A DNA stretch of 64,000 nt from Curtobacterium sp. MCBA15_012 (GCF_001864935.2 NZ_CP126267.1:1798001-1862000), one strand, 5' to 3'. Counted from the stretch's first letter, positions 1 to 11,840 are shown. Notes: generated by a model not told the origin, from the sequence alone. Translations and numbers: made by a program.

Positions 1-476
1 GGATCCTGTTCCGCGACGTGACGCCGGTCTTCTCCGACCCGGTCGCCTTCGGCCGCGTCTGCGAGGCCCTCGCCGCCCCGTTCGCGATCGGTGCCGGGTT
101 CTCGGCCGTCGCGGGCATCGAGGCACGCGGGTTCGCCCTGGCCGGCGGGATCGCCGCGCAGCACCAGGTCGGCGTCCTGACCGTCCGCAAGGCCGGCAAG
201 CTCCCCGGCGAGGTGCTCAGTGAGCAGTACGCGCTCGAGTACGGCGAGGCCGAACTCGAGCTCCGCCCCGGGCAGCTGCCCCAGGGCACCCGGGTGCTCG
301 TCGTCGACGACGTCCTCGCCACGGGTGGGACCGGTGCGGCGACGATCACGCTGCTCGAGCGCGCCGGGTACGAGGCGATCGGGTTCGCGTCGCTGCTCGA
401 GCTCGACGGGCTGGCGGGTCGGGAGCGCCTGGAGCCGCGCCTGCCCGTGACCACGCTCGGACGCGTCCCCGCCTGA
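1..476 (+). CDS. apt: adenine phosphoribosyltransferase, 5' truncated by window edge
   Basis: Purine salvage: adenine plus PRPP gives AMP and pyrophosphate in the cytosol. The reading frame is open to base 1 and begins with residues [11 protein letters not shown], a conserved N-terminal APRT segment, so the true start is upstream and the GTG at 18 is internal. Visible family features are the GIEARGF segment, the [10 protein letters not shown] loop and the PRPP-binding signature [11 protein letters not shown]. The C-terminus looks complete and stops before the thrS promoter. In many actinobacteria apt sits between secF and rel; here it is upstream of thrS and a rhodanese gene holds that slot. 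Confidence 0.93.
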   Translation, partial: ILFRDVTPVFSDPVAFGRVCEALAAPFAIGAGFSAVAGIEARGFALAGGIAAQHQVGVLTVRKAGKLPGEVLSEQYALEYGEAELELRPGQLPQGTRVLVVDDVLATGGTGAATITLLERAGYEAIGFASLLELDGLAGRERLEPRLPVTTLGRVPA

Positions 477-486
477 GGCCGCGCAC

Positions 487-492
487 TAGTCT
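487..492 (+). promoter_or_regulatory. -10 element of thrS
   Basis: TAGTCT about 38 bases before the thrS GTG. It leaves a leader of roughly 30 nt carrying the Shine-Dalgarno GAGGAG at 514-519. No T-box or other riboswitch fits in this short leader. Inferred from motif and position. Confidence 0.5.
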
Positions 493-529
493 TGACCCAC
501 CCCTGATCCAACCGAGGAGCACCACGATC

Positions 530-2550
<2,021 letters not shown>

Positions 2551-2551
<1 letters not shown>

Positions 2552-3246
2552 TGGTCGCCGAGCAGCCGGGAGGCTCGCCCGAGGTCCCCGGGACCGGTCA
2601 CGTCGTCGACGCGGCCGGCGCCGGGGCCGCGGCTGCGCCCGGCGCGACGGACGCGGTCCGCCCCGGGGCCGCCGGCACCGGGTCCGCGGACGACCCGCTG
2701 GTCATCCGTGACGCCGCCACCGGCGCCGCGGTGCCGGACGCCTTCCAGCGCCTCTGGAACCCGCACCGGATGGCGTACATCGACGCCGGTCGCGAGGGCA
2801 AGGGGCGCGGGCACGAGGACGACTGCCCGTTCTGCGAGGCACCGGGGAAGTCCGACGAGGACGGCCTGATCGTCGCCCGCGGCGAGCACGCGTACGTGCT
2901 GCTCAACCTCTTCCCGTACAACAACGGCCACCTGCTGGTCTGCCCCTACCGCCACGTCCCGCTCTACGACGAGGCGACCCCCGACGAGCTCCGCGAGATG
3001 GGCGAGCTGACCCAGACCGCGATGCGCGTCCTCCGCGAGGTCTCGCACTGCGACGGCTTCAACATCGGCATGAACCAGGGCGAGGTCGCCGGCGCCGGTG
3101 TGGCCGCGCACCTGCACCAGCACGTCGTGCCGCGGTGGGCCTCGGACGCGAACTTCTTCCCGATCATCGCCCGCACGAAGTCGATGTCCCAGCTGTTGGG
3201 GGACACCCGCCGTCTCGTCGCGGAGGGCTGGCCCGCTGCGGACTAG
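2551..3246 (+). CDS. HIT family hydrolase/phosphorylase, Ap4A phosphorylase-like
   Basis: Histidine-triad nucleotide-binding protein of 231 residues. The triad HLHQHVVPRW lies near residues 189-198, with an upstream CPFCEAPG zinc-like motif and the NLFPYNNGHLLVCPYRH strand. The gene directly after thrS corresponds by synteny to mycobacterial Rv2613c, an Ap4A phosphorylase, so cleavage of diadenosine tetraphosphate is likely but inferred. An N-terminal extension of about 50 residues is Ala/Gly-rich and probably disordered. ATG overlaps the thrS TGA. In many relatives pgsA and the PIM genes follow; here pdxS does. Confidence 0.88.
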
Positions 3247-3249
3247 ACT
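3244..3249 (+). promoter_or_regulatory. -10 element of pdxS, near-leaderless
   Basis: TAGACT overlaps the HIT stop codon and ends 9 bases before the pdxS ATG at 3259, with no Shine-Dalgarno between. The transcript would start at or within a few bases of the ATG. Inferred. Confidence 0.45.
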
Positions 3250-3258
3250 GTCGGCATC

Positions 3259-4185
3259 ATGAGCGACAGCACCAGCACCTCGGGCACCAACGGCAACGGC
3301 ACCTCGATCACCGGCTCCGACCGCGTCAAGCGCGGCCTCGCCGAGATGCTCAAGGGCGGCGTCATCATGGACGTCATCGACGCCGAGCAGGCGCGCATCG
3401 CGGAAGAGGCCGGCGCGACCGCCGTCATGGCCCTCGAGCGCGTGCCCGCCGACATCCGCGCGCAGGGCGGCGTCGCCCGCATGTCCGACCCGTCGATGAT
3501 CGAGGAGATCATCGCCGCGGTGTCGATCCCGGTCATGGCGAAGGCCCGCATCGGCCACTTCGTCGAGGCGCAGGTGCTGCAGGAGCTCGGCGTCGACTAC
3601 ATCGACGAGTCCGAGGTGCTGTCGCCGGCCGACTACGTCAACCACATCGACAAGTGGAACTTCACCACCCCCTTCGTCTGCGGTGCCACCAACCTGGGCG
3701 AGGCGCTCCGTCGCATCACCGAGGGCGCCGCGATGATCCGCTCCAAGGGCGAGGCCGGCACCGGTGACGTCTCCGAGGCGACCAAGCACATCCGCACCAT
3801 CTCGAAGGAGATCGCGGCGCTGCGGTACCTCAAGGAGGACGAGCTCTACGTCGCCGCCAAGGAGCTCCAGGCGCCGTTCGACGTCGTCAAGGAGGTCGCC
3901 CAGACCGGCAAGCTCCCGGTCGTGCTCTTCACCGCCGGTGGCGTGGCCACCCCGGCCGACGCCGCGATGATGATGCAGCTCGGTGCCGACGGCGTGTTCG
4001 TGGGCTCGGGCATCTTCAAGTCGGGCGACCCCGCCGCGCGTGCCGCCGCGATCGTCAAGGCCGTGACCTTCCACGACGACCCCAAGGTCATCGCCGAGGT
4101 GTCCCGCGGGCTCGGCGAGGCGATGGTCGGCATCAACGTCGCCGACGTCCCCGCCCCGCACCGTCTCGCCGAGCGCGGCTGGTGA
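3259..4185 (+). CDS. pdxS: pyridoxal 5'-phosphate synthase lyase subunit PdxS
   Basis: Synthase subunit of the DXP-independent vitamin B6 pathway: builds PLP from ribose 5-phosphate, glyceraldehyde 3-phosphate and ammonia supplied by PdxT. The 308-residue (beta/alpha)8 protein has the family's catalytic residues: Asp38 in MDVID, Lys95 in MAKARIGHF (Schiff-base lysine) and Lys163 in RSKGEAGTG. The phosphate-binding FVGSGIFKS is near the C-terminus. The first 20 residues are Ser/Thr/Gly-rich and not conserved. The gene overlaps pdxT by 4 bases (GTGA), so the two subunits are made together. Confidence 0.98.
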   Translation: MSDSTSTSGTNGNGTSITGSDRVKRGLAEMLKGGVIMDVIDAEQARIAEEAGATAVMALERVPADIRAQGGVARMSDPSMIEEIIAAVSIPVMAKARIGHFVEAQVLQELGVDYIDESEVLSPADYVNHIDKWNFTTPFVCGATNLGEALRRITEGAAMIRSKGEAGTGDVSEATKHIRTISKEIAALRYLKEDELYVAAKELQAPFDVVKEVAQTGKLPVVLFTAGGVATPADAAMMMQLGADGVFVGSGIFKSGDPAARAAAIVKAVTFHDDPKVIAEVSRGLGEAMVGINVADVPAPHRLAERGW

Positions 4186-4775
4186 GCGCCCGACCCCGCA
4201 TCGGGGTCCTGGCGCTGCAGGGTGACTTCCGCGAGCACATCGCCTCGCTGACCGAACTCGGCGCGGACGTCGTGCCGCTCCGCCGCCCGGAAGAAATCGA
4301 CACCCTCGACGGTGTCGTGATCCCCGGCGGCGAGTCGAGCGTCATGGACAAGCTCTCGCGGGCGTTCGGCGTGGCCGAGCCCCTGTCGGCCGCGGTCCGC
4401 GCCGGGCTGCCGACGTACGGCACGTGCGCGGGCATGATCATGCTCTCGTCGCGGATCGCCGCGGGCATCCCCGGGCAGCAGACGCTCGACGTGCTCGACA
4501 CCACCGTGCGGCGGAACGCGTTCGGCAGCCAGAACGACTCCTTCGAGACCGACATCCCGATGCCGGCGCTCGGTGAGGCCCCGGTGCACGCGGTCTTCAT
4601 CCGGGCCCCCGTGGTGGAGCAGCACGGCGCGGGCGTCGAGGTCCTCGGTGCCCTCGCCGACGGGCAGGTCGTCGCCGTGCAGCAGGGCAACGTGCTCGCG
4701 AGCGCGTTCCACCCGGAGGTCGCGGGCGAGGACCGCTTCCACCGCCGCTTCCTGGCGATGGTCGCGTCGGCCTGA
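4182..4775 (+). CDS. pdxT: pyridoxal 5'-phosphate synthase glutaminase subunit PdxT
   Basis: Class I glutamine amidotransferase that hydrolyses glutamine and channels ammonia to PdxS. The 197-residue protein starts with the typical [13 protein letters not shown], has the oxyanion strand GGESSVM and nucleophile Cys82 in YGTCAGMI, and near the end SAFHPEV with the His and Glu of the catalytic triad. The GTG start lies inside the pdxS stop, so it is translationally coupled and has no promoter of its own. Confidence 0.97.
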   Translation: MSARPRIGVLALQGDFREHIASLTELGADVVPLRRPEEIDTLDGVVIPGGESSVMDKLSRAFGVAEPLSAAVRAGLPTYGTCAGMIMLSSRIAAGIPGQQTLDVLDTTVRRNAFGSQNDSFETDIPMPALGEAPVHAVFIRAPVVEQHGAGVEVLGALADGQVVAVQQGNVLASAFHPEVAGEDRFHRRFLAMVASA

Positions 4776-4816
4776 CGCGACCCGCGGGGCGGCGGCGATC
4801 CGCGCCTCCCGGCCGG

Positions 4817-4822
4817 TAGACT
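4817..4822 (+). promoter_or_regulatory. -10 element of yebC
   Basis: TAGACT 33 bases before the yebC GTG. The inferred leader carries AAGGAG at 4846-4851 as ribosome-binding site. Confidence 0.45.
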
Positions 4823-4855
4823 GGTGCGGATCTTCCGCTAGACGCAAGGAGCACC

Positions 4856-5620
4856 GTGTCCGGGCATTCCAAGTGGGCAACGACCAAGCACAAGAAGGCC
4901 GTCATCGACAGCCGTCGTGCCAAGTCGTTCGCCAAGCTCATCAAGAACATCGAGGTCGCGGCCAAGATGGGCGGTGCCGACCTGTCGGGCAACCCGACCC
5001 TGGTCGACGCGGTCCAGAAGGCCAAGAAGACCTCGGTGCCGAACGACAACATCGACCGCGCCATCAAGCGCGGCGCCGGCCTGACCGGTGAGTCGATCGA
5101 GTACACGACGATCATGTACGAGGGCTACGGCCCGAACGGCGTCGCGATGCTCGTCGAGTGCCTCACGGACAACAAGAACCGTGCCGCGGCTGAGGTCCGC
5201 ACGGCGATGTCGCGCAACGGCGGCACCATGGCCGACCCGGGCAGCGTCGCGTACAACTTCTCCCGCAAGGGCGTCATCTCGGTGTCGAAGGTCGACGGCC
5301 TCGACGAGGACACCGTCATGACGGCCGTGCTCGACGCGGGTGTCGAGGACGTCATCGACCAGGGCGGCGGCTTCGAGGTCATCACCGAGGCGTCCGACCT
5401 CGTGGCGGCCCGCACCGCGCTGCAGGAGGCCGGCATCGACTACGACTCGGCCGACGCCGAGTTCGTGCCGGGGCTCAAGGTCCCGATCGACGCCGACACC
5501 GCGCGCAAGGTCTTCAAGCTGATCGACGCGCTCGAGGACAGCGACGACGTGCAGAACGTCTACGCGAACTTCGACATCCCCGCGGACGTCCAGGCCGAGC
5601 TCGACGAGGACGAGGACTAG
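4856..5620 (+). CDS. yebC: YebC/PmpR family DNA-binding protein
   Basis: Broadly conserved DUF28 protein, described in some bacteria as a transcriptional regulator and in others as linked to translation of difficult peptides. The 254-residue product opens with the signature [14 protein letters not shown] and continues with the acidic middle and C-terminal domains, including YEGYGPNG and [17 protein letters not shown] start with AAGGAG upstream. It sits directly before ruvC with a 4-base gap, the standard arrangement with the Holliday-junction genes, so it is co-transcribed with ruvC. Confidence 0.96.
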   Translation: MSGHSKWATTKHKKAVIDSRRAKSFAKLIKNIEVAAKMGGADLSGNPTLVDAVQKAKKTSVPNDNIDRAIKRGAGLTGESIEYTTIMYEGYGPNGVAMLVECLTDNKNRAAAEVRTAMSRNGGTMADPGSVAYNFSRKGVISVSKVDGLDEDTVMTAVLDAGVEDVIDQGGGFEVITEASDLVAARTALQEAGIDYDSADAEFVPGLKVPIDADTARKVFKLIDALEDSDDVQNVYANFDIPADVQAELDEDED

Positions 5621-5624
5621 GCAG

Positions 5625-6269
5625 ATGCTCCGGGTGCTCGGGGTCGACCCCGGGCTGACCCGGTGCGGCGTCGGCGTGGTCGAGGTCGCACCGAACCGGC
5701 GCGCCCGGCTCGTGCACGTCACGGTCGTGCGCACGCCGGCTGACATGGCGCTCGAGCAGCGCCTGCTCCGCATCGCCGACGGCATCGCCGCCGAGATCGA
5801 CGAGCACCGTCCGGACGCCGTCGCGGTCGAGCGGGTGTTCGCGCAGGCGAACGTCCGGACCGTGATGGGGACGGCGCAGGCCGCCGGGCTCGCCCTGCAC
5901 GCCGCCGCGGCGCGCGGGCTGCCCGTCGGGCTGCACACCCCCTCCGAGGTGAAGGCCGCGGTCACGGGGTACGGCAACGCCGACAAGCGGCAGGTCCAGA
6001 CGATGATCGCGCGGGTGCTCGGTCTCGACGAGGCCCCGAAGCCCGCCGACGCCGCGGACGCGCTCGCCCTGGCCGTGTGCCATGCCTGGAGGCTCGGATC
6101 GCCCGACCGGGTCGGCCCCGGTCCGGCGACGCTCACCCCGGCGCAACGCGCGTGGCGCGAGGCGCAGAACGGCGGGACCGCGGACTCGCCGCTCGCGCGT
6201 GCCGCGGCGGCCGCCGCGCGCCCGAACGGGGCAGCCGCCGCGCGTCGCGCGGCCGCCCGCCAGGCCTGA
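5625..6269 (+). CDS. ruvC: Holliday junction resolvase RuvC
   Basis: Dimeric endonuclease that cuts four-way junctions in recombination repair. The 214-residue protein has acidic catalytic residues at Asp8 ([10 protein letters not shown]), a Glu in VAVERVF near residue 67, and the [12 protein letters not shown] helix near residue 145. It is longer than the common 165-190 residues because of an Ala/Arg-rich C-terminal tail of about 50 residues, probably disordered. A gap of 150 bases holding the ruvA promoter separates it from ruvA. Confidence 0.96.
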   Translation: MLRVLGVDPGLTRCGVGVVEVAPNRRARLVHVTVVRTPADMALEQRLLRIADGIAAEIDEHRPDAVAVERVFAQANVRTVMGTAQAAGLALHAAAARGLPVGLHTPSEVKAAVTGYGNADKRQVQTMIARVLGLDEAPKPADAADALALAVCHAWRLGSPDRVGPGPATLTPAQRAWREAQNGGTADSPLARAAAAAARPNGAAAARRAAARQA

Positions 6270-6406
6270 TCCGACGCGTCGTGGCCGGCCTGGTCCACCG
6301 CTGCCCGTCCGAGCGCCTCCGTCGGCGCGCTGCTGGCCGGGTCGACCGCAGCCGGGCAGGCGTGCCCGTCGCCGCGCGGCGGTCCGGTGCCGTCGGTGGG
6401 CGGCCC

Positions 6407-6412
6407 TAGGCT
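6407..6412 (+). promoter_or_regulatory. -10 element of ruvA, leaderless
   Basis: TAGGCT followed by 7 bases and then the ruvA ATG at 6420, with no ribosome-binding site in between. Transcription would start at the A of the ATG. It supports 6420 as start over an upstream in-frame ATG at 6387, which lies before the promoter. Confidence 0.5.
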
Positions 6413-6419
6413 CGTGGGC

Positions 6420-7043
6420 ATGATCGCGAGTCTCCGGGGCACCTGCATCGACGTCGCCGGATCGGCCGTGGTGGTCGAGGCCGGGGGAGTGGGCTACGCC
6501 GTCACCGTCACCCCGGCCCACGCCCTGACCATGCGCCAGGGTTCCGAGGTGTTCCTGCGCACCGCGATGATCGTGCGCGAGGACGAGCACCTGCTCTTCG
6601 GGTTCGAGTCGACCGATGCGCTCCAGGTGTTCGACCTGCTCCGGAGCGTGTCCGGCGTCGGACCGAAGTCGGCGATGGGCGTCCTGGCGCACCTCGACCC
6701 GTCCCAGGTCGCGAACGCCGTCGCGAACGAGGACGACGCGGCCTTCCGCAAGGTGTCCGGCATCGGTCCGAAGACCGCGAAGCTCATCACGGTCGCCCTG
6801 GCCGGCAAGCTCGTCGCGTTCGAGCGGGCCCCCGCCGGTGCGCCCGTCGCGGGTGCCGCCGGTGCGCACCCGGCCGCGCTCGACGTCGTGTCGGCGCTCA
6901 TCGGCCTCGGCTGGCGCGAGGACGCCGCGCAGTCCGCCGTCGACGCGGTCGTCGCAAACGACCCCGGCGCCGCAGCCATGGGCACGCAGTCGCTCCTCCG
7001 TGCCGCGCTCGGCACCCTCCGCCCGACGGGTGCGGGCCGGTGA
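6420..7043 (+). CDS. ruvA: Holliday junction branch migration protein RuvA
   Basis: Tetrameric junction-binding subunit that loads RuvB rings for branch migration. The 207-residue product begins MIASLRGTC with an N-terminal OB fold, then two helix-hairpin-helix motifs ([13 protein letters not shown] and [12 protein letters not shown]) and a C-terminal three-helix RuvB-binding domain. Start chosen from the leaderless promoter and family alignment. It overlaps ruvB by 4 bases (GTGA). Confidence 0.97.
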   Translation: MIASLRGTCIDVAGSAVVVEAGGVGYAVTVTPAHALTMRQGSEVFLRTAMIVREDEHLLFGFESTDALQVFDLLRSVSGVGPKSAMGVLAHLDPSQVANAVANEDDAAFRKVSGIGPKTAKLITVALAGKLVAFERAPAGAPVAGAAGAHPAALDVVSALIGLGWREDAAQSAVDAVVANDPGAAAMGTQSLLRAALGTLRPTGAGR

Positions 7044-8071
7044 GCGGCATCACGTCCGCCGGTGCCGAGTCCCAGGAGGAACTCGCCTTCGAGGGCGCGC
7101 TCCGCCCGAAGTCCCTCGACGAGTTCGTCGGGCAGCGCAAGGTCCGCGGGCAGCTCGACCTGCTGCTCAAGGCCGCAGCGATGCAGGAGCGCACGCCCGA
7201 CCACATCCTGATGGCCGGTCCGCCCGGCCTCGGCAAGACGACGCTCGCGATGATCGTCGCCCACGAGTCCGGTCGCCCGCTGCGCATGTCGAGCGGCCCG
7301 GCGATCCAGCACGCCGGCGACCTCGCCGCGGTGCTGTCGTCCCTGGTCCCCGGCGAGGTCCTGTTCATCGACGAGATCCACCGCATGGCGCGATCGGCGG
7401 AGGAGATGCTCTACCTCGCGATGGAGGACTTCCGCATCGACGTCATGGTGGGCAAGGGTGCCGGCGCGACGAGCATCCCGCTCGACCTCGCCCCGTTCAC
7501 CCTCGTCGGCGCCACGACGCGGGCGGGCTTGCTGCCGAACCCGCTGCGCGACCGCTTCGGCTTCACCGCCCACCTCGAGTTCTACGAGAAGGGCGAACTC
7601 GAGCAGGTCCTCATCCGGGCGGCGCACCTGCTCGACCTGCAGATCGACCGGACCGCCCTGCGGGAGATCGCGGGCCGCTCCCGCGGGACGCCGCGCATCG
7701 CGAACCGCCTGCTGCGGCGCGTCCGGGACTTCGCCCTCGTGCACCGCACGTCCGACGGGATGGCGGCGGTGCAGGGTGCGCTCGACCTCTACGACGTCGA
7801 CGAACTCGGCCTGGACCGTCTCGACCGCGCCGTGGTCGAGACGATGCTCACCCGGTTCGACGGCGGCCCGGTCGGCCTGAACACCCTCGCGGTCTCGGTG
7901 GGCGAGGAGTCCGAGACGATCGAGTCGGTCGTCGAGCCGTTCCTCGTCCGCGTCGGCCTCGTCACGAGGACCCCGCGCGGGCGCATCGCCACGCCGCAGG
8001 CCTGGCGGCACTTCGGCCTCACGCCGGGCGCGGGTGCCGCTGCGCAACCAGGACTCCCCATCGACGACTAG
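7040..8071 (+). CDS. ruvB: Holliday junction branch migration ATPase RuvB
   Basis: AAA+ hexameric motor that drives branch migration with RuvA. The 343-residue protein has Walker [10 protein letters not shown] at 60-68, Walker [10 protein letters not shown], sensor 1 region VGATTRAG, the arginine-finger region NPLRDRFG, and a C-terminal winged helix. GTG start inside ruvA. It closes the ruvA-ruvB unit; a separate promoter follows for yajC. Confidence 0.98.
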   Translation: MSGITSAGAESQEELAFEGALRPKSLDEFVGQRKVRGQLDLLLKAAAMQERTPDHILMAGPPGLGKTTLAMIVAHESGRPLRMSSGPAIQHAGDLAAVLSSLVPGEVLFIDEIHRMARSAEEMLYLAMEDFRIDVMVGKGAGATSIPLDLAPFTLVGATTRAGLLPNPLRDRFGFTAHLEFYEKGELEQVLIRAAHLLDLQIDRTALREIAGRSRGTPRIANRLLRRVRDFALVHRTSDGMAAVQGALDLYDVDELGLDRLDRAVVETMLTRFDGGPVGLNTLAVSVGEESETIESVVEPFLVRVGLVTRTPRGRIATPQAWRHFGLTPGAGAAAQPGLPIDD

Positions 8072-8150
8072 ACCGCGTGGTATGTTGTGTACCGCCCAGC
8101 GGACACCCCGCGCGACAGCACCGTGCAGGACCGCCCGCCGACCCGTGCCC

Positions 8151-8156
8151 TAGACT
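8151..8156 (+). promoter_or_regulatory. -10 element of yajC-secD-secF
   Basis: TAGACT about 42 bases before the yajC ATG, with GAAGGC as a ribosome-binding site just upstream of the start. Likely the promoter of the export operon. Confidence 0.45.
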
Positions 8157-8198
8157 GCTACGGCCCGAAGTCGAGCAACCAGAGAAGGCAACGCCCCC

Positions 8199-8618
8199 AT
8201 GGACCAATCCATCTTCCTCATCGTCATCATCGTCGCGTTCGCAGCCTTCATGTTCTACAGCTCGCGCAAGCGCAAGAAGCAGCAGTCCGAGCTGCAGACG
8301 AAGATGCAGCCGGGTGCCCGCGTCATGCTGTCCTTCGGCCTGTACGGCACGCTGCTCTCCGTCGACGACGAGAAGGTCACCGCCGACGTCGAGATCGCCC
8401 CGGGCACCGTCGTGACCGTCCACCGCCAGACGCTCTCGCGCGTGGTGGACGACAACGCCTCCGACGTCGAGGAGACCCCTGTCGTCACCGACACCGCGGC
8501 CGCTGCCCCGGTGCTCGACCTCGGCAAGGACGACACCGACCGCCGCGTCGAGCCGGAGTTCGGCGAGCGGGTCGAGCCGGTCGACCCCGACGTGACCAAG
8601 CGCAAGACCGAAGACTGA
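8199..8618 (+). CDS. yajC: preprotein translocase subunit YajC
   Basis: Single-span accessory subunit of the SecDF-YajC complex. The 139-residue product has one N-terminal membrane helix (about residues 5-23), then the basic segment SSRKRKKQQSELQTKMQPGARVM and the YajC beta domain (GLYGTLLSVDDEKVTADVEIAPGTVV). The C-terminal 50 residues are charged and not conserved. It leads secD and secF; a strong hairpin lies in the 90-base gap before secD. Confidence 0.95.
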   Translation: MDQSIFLIVIIVAFAAFMFYSSRKRKKQQSELQTKMQPGARVMLSFGLYGTLLSVDDEKVTADVEIAPGTVVTVHRQTLSRVVDDNASDVEETPVVTDTAAAAPVLDLGKDDTDRRVEPEFGERVEPVDPDVTKRKTED

Positions 8619-8625
8619 CACCCCG

Positions 8626-8655
8626 GGCCACCGGGTCCCTCGGGACCCGGTGGCC
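8626..8655 (+). terminator. hairpin between yajC and secD
   Basis: Perfect 14-bp inverted repeat (arms GGCCACCGGGTCCC and its complement) with a 2-base centre, starting 8 bases after the yajC stop. No T-run follows, so it may be a leaky terminator or a stabilising 3' end that lowers secD relative to yajC. Confidence 0.6.
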
Positions 8656-8708
8656 TCACCTCTGCCGCCGGCGTCGCCGTCGGTCCTGACAGAAAGACGA
8701 GACGACCG

Positions 8709-10457
8709 GTGGCACGATCGACACCCGTCAAGAAGGCGCTGCGTTCGCTCACCTGGTTGGTGATCATCATGGCGGCCCTCGCAGGCCTCAACACCGCGGC
8801 GTCGGTGCTGGCCGCCAACACCAAGGACGACACGGGCAAGTGGTTCGCCGGTGCGAGCTGGGTGCCGGAACTGGCGCTCGACCTGCAGGGCGGCACGCAG
8901 CTCACCCTCGCGGCGCAGAACACCGAGGGCGGCTCGGTCACCTCGCAGCAGCTGAACCAGGCGGTCAACATCATCCGCCAGCGCATCAACGCGACGGGTG
9001 TCTCCGAGTCCCAGATCAACACGCAGGGCACGAACAACATCGTCGTGTCCATCCCGGGCAAGCCGGACAAGGCGACGATCGACCGGATCGAGGCGGCGGC
9101 GAAGCTGACCTTCCGTCCGGTGCTCACCACCTCGGCCGCGACGAACGCCGCCGTCGGCGGTGACTCCGCAACCGCGTCGCCGACGCCCTACACCCCGCCG
9201 GCCTCGCTGCCCGCGACGCCGAGCGCGAAGCCGACCGACGCGAGCGACCTGAACCAGATCACGCCGCGCCTGCAGGACCTGTACACGAACTACGACTGCA
9301 AGGCGCCGGGCGACGTCACCACCGCGCCCGACGACGAGCCGCTCGTCACCTGTGACGCCGACGGCACCGCGAAGTTCGTGCTCGGCCCGGTCGAGGTCTC
9401 CGGCGCGGACATCAGCAACGCGACCTCGGGCCTCGCCCAGGACTCGCAGGGTGCGACCACGGGCCAGTGGGCCGTGAACCTGACGTTCAACGGCGACGGC
9501 TCGAAGGACTTCAGCAGCGTCACGAACCGTCTCGTCAAGCTGCAGTCCCCGCAGAACCAGTTCGCGATCGTCCTCGACGGGACGGTCATCACCGCGCCGG
9601 CGACGAACGCCGCGATCACCAACGGCAAGGCGCAGATCACCGGCAACTTCACCGCCGAGTCCGCGAAGACCCTGGCCGACCAGCTGAAGTACGGCGCGCT
9701 GCCGATCAACTTCCAGGTGCAGTCGAACGAGAACATCTCGGCGACGCTCGGGACCGCGCAGCTGATCGGCGGCCTCGTCGCCGGCCTGATCGGCCTGATC
9801 CTGGTGATCATCTACTCGGTCATCCAGTACCGGGCGCTCGCGTTCGTCACCGTCCTGTCGCTCGGCGTCGCCGCCGCGCTGACCTACCTCGTCATCGCGA
9901 TCATGTCGTGGCGCGTCGACTACCGACTGTCGCTCGCGGGTGTGGCCGGCCTCATCGTGGCCATCGGCATCACCGCGGACTCGTTCATCGTCTACTTCGA
10001 ACGCATCCGTGACGAACTGCGCGACGGACGCGGGCTCGAGAGCGCCGTCGAGGCCGGGTGGAAGCGCGCCCTCCGCACGATCCTCGCGTCGGACTCGATC
10101 AACTTCCTCGCCGCGGTCGTGCTCTACGTCCTGGCGGTCAGCGACGTGAAGGGCTTCGCCTTCACCCTGCTGCTGACGACCCTGATCGACGTCGTCGTGG
10201 TCGTGCTCTTCACCCACCCGATGATGCAGCTCATCGCCCGCAGCCGGTTCTTCGGCGAAGGACACCGGTTCAGCGGGCTCGACCCGGCCGCGCTCGGCGC
10301 CGTCTACCGCGGTCGCGCGCAGTTCCGCGCCCCCGTCGTCGACGGCAAGCGGCAGCGGAGCGCGGGCGAGGCGCAGCGTCGCCAGACCATCGCCGAGCGC
10401 AAGGCGCAGCAGAACGCGGGCACCACCGGCTCGACCACGGACGGGAAGGACGACTGA
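8709..10457 (+). CDS. secD: protein translocase subunit SecD
   Basis: RND-like membrane protein using the proton gradient to finish Sec-dependent export. The 582-residue protein has an N-terminal membrane helix, the ELALDLQGGTQLTL motif, a periplasmic-type P1 domain interrupted by a Pro/Ala/Thr-rich insert (about residues 155-185), then five C-terminal helices with the SecD/SecF segments ADSFIVYFERIRDELR. The tail is Gln/Arg/Lys-rich. GTG start with AGACGAGACGACC upstream. Stop and secF start overlap by one base. Confidence 0.96.
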   Translation: MARSTPVKKALRSLTWLVIIMAALAGLNTAASVLAANTKDDTGKWFAGASWVPELALDLQGGTQLTLAAQNTEGGSVTSQQLNQAVNIIRQRINATGVSESQINTQGTNNIVVSIPGKPDKATIDRIEAAAKLTFRPVLTTSAATNAAVGGDSATASPTPYTPPASLPATPSAKPTDASDLNQITPRLQDLYTNYDCKAPGDVTTAPDDEPLVTCDADGTAKFVLGPVEVSGADISNATSGLAQDSQGATTGQWAVNLTFNGDGSKDFSSVTNRLVKLQSPQNQFAIVLDGTVITAPATNAAITNGKAQITGNFTAESAKTLADQLKYGALPINFQVQSNENISATLGTAQLIGGLVAGLIGLILVIIYSVIQYRALAFVTVLSLGVAAALTYLVIAIMSWRVDYRLSLAGVAGLIVAIGITADSFIVYFERIRDELRDGRGLESAVEAGWKRALRTILASDSINFLAAVVLYVLAVSDVKGFAFTLLLTTLIDVVVVVLFTHPMMQLIARSRFFGEGHRFSGLDPAALGAVYRGRAQFRAPVVDGKRQRSAGEAQRRQTIAERKAQQNAGTTGSTTDGKDD

Positions 10458-11461
10458 TGGCCAGCTTCAGCCAGTTCGGCAGCGACCTCTACACGGGCAA
10501 GCGCTCGTACGACATCGTCGGCCGGCGCAAGACCTGGTACCTCGTCGCGATCATCGCGATCGTCGTCTCGCTCGCGGTGCCGTGGCTCCGCGGCGGCTAC
10601 CAGCTCGGCATCGAGTTCACCGGTGGTTCGGAGTTCACGATCTCGAACGCGAAGGACCTCGACCAGTCGATCGCGACCCGCACGGTCGAGTCGATCGTCC
10701 CCGAGGGCATCCCGCGCGTCTCGCAGGTCGGCCAGGACGGCATCCGCGTCCAGACCGAGCAGCTGACCGACCGTCAGACGAGCGACGTCCAGGACGCCCT
10801 GGCGAAGGCGTACGACGTCTCCGACGACCAGGTCGCCTCCACCTACATCGGGGCGACGTGGGGTGCCGACGTGCTCGCACAGGCCATCCGCGGTCTCGTG
10901 ATCTTCCTGGCACTGGCCGCGGTCGTCATGGCGCTGTACTTCCGCACCTGGAAGATGTCGCTCTCGGCGATGGTGGCGCTCCTGCACGACCTGCTCATCA
11001 CCGCGGGCGTCTACGGCATCGTTGGCCTCGAGGTCACCCCGGCCGCCGTCATCGGCTTCCTGACGATCCTCGGGTACTCGCTCTACGACACCGTCGTGGT
11101 CTTCGACAAGGTGCGCGAGAACACGTCGCAGGAGTCGCACCGGACGTTCACGCAGTCGGTCAACCTCGCGGTGAACCAGACGCTCGTGCGCTCCATCAAC
11201 ACCTCCGTGGTGGCGCTGCTGCCCGTCGCGGCGATCCTCTTCATCGGGTCGTACGTGCTCGGTGCCGGCACGCTGCGGGACATCTCGCTCGCGCTGTTCA
11301 TCGGCATCATCGTCGGCACCTACTCGACGATCTTCATCGCGTCGCCGATGTACGCGCACCTGCGCGAGAACGAGCCCAAGGTGAAGCAGGCCGACGAGAA
11401 GAAGCGCCAGGCCGCCGCCAAGCGGCAGCGCGAGGTCGACGCGACCGCCGAGGCCGTCTGA
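10457..11461 (+). CDS. secF: protein translocase subunit SecF
   Basis: Partner of SecD in the export complex. The 334-residue protein has an N-terminal helix after GRRKTWYL, the conserved GIEFTGGSEF motif, a small extracytoplasmic domain, and five C-terminal helices with the signature YSLYDTVVVFDKVREN. The start ATG overlaps the secD TGA. The stop overlaps the rhodanese gene by one base, so that gene belongs to the same transcript. Confidence 0.96.
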   Translation: MASFSQFGSDLYTGKRSYDIVGRRKTWYLVAIIAIVVSLAVPWLRGGYQLGIEFTGGSEFTISNAKDLDQSIATRTVESIVPEGIPRVSQVGQDGIRVQTEQLTDRQTSDVQDALAKAYDVSDDQVASTYIGATWGADVLAQAIRGLVIFLALAAVVMALYFRTWKMSLSAMVALLHDLLITAGVYGIVGLEVTPAAVIGFLTILGYSLYDTVVVFDKVRENTSQESHRTFTQSVNLAVNQTLVRSINTSVVALLPVAAILFIGSYVLGAGTLRDISLALFIGIIVGTYSTIFIASPMYAHLRENEPKVKQADEKKRQAAAKRQREVDATAEAV

Positions 11462-11829
11462 TGGCGGTCGAGGTCCAGGACGTCGACGTCGCCGAGGCGC
11501 GTCGTCGCATCGACGCCGGTGCACGGCTGTTCGACGTCCGCGAGCAGGGGGAGTGGGACGCGGTGCACGCGCCGGAGGCCACCCTCGTGCCGATGTCCGA
11601 GCTCGTCGGGCGCTGGCAGGAGATCGACGGGGGTGACCAGCCCGCGATCGTGGTCTGCCACTCCGGCGCCCGCTCGGCCCGGGTCGTCGCGGCACTCGAG
11701 CAGTCGGGTGTGCCGGCCGTGAACCTGACGGGCGGCATGGTCGCGTGGGAGCAGGCGGGCCAGCCGGTCGTGCACGGTGGCCAGGTGGAGCACACCGACG
11801 CCCACGGCGAACCGCGTCACGAGCACTGA
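11461..11829 (+). CDS. rhodanese-like sulfurtransferase domain protein
   Basis: Single rhodanese domain of 122 residues, possibly carrying persulfide sulfur or acting in redox or sulfur relay; the substrate is unknown. Family marks are LFDVREQGEWDAVHAP and the active-site loop with Cys66 in CHSGARS, then LTGGMVAWEQAGQPV. The tail is His-rich. It is translationally coupled to secF (ATG overlaps TGA), an unusual partner for SecDF. This slot before rel holds apt in many actinobacteria. Confidence 0.9.
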   Translation: MAVEVQDVDVAEARRRIDAGARLFDVREQGEWDAVHAPEATLVPMSELVGRWQEIDGGDQPAIVVCHSGARSARVVAALEQSGVPAVNLTGGMVAWEQAGQPVVHGGQVEHTDAHGEPRHEH

Positions 11830-11840
11830 CCGGACGCGCG

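Noticed and set aside
481..529. T-box riboswitch upstream of thrS
   Set aside because: The leader is only about 30 nt, far too short for a T-box, and no T-box sequence is visible.
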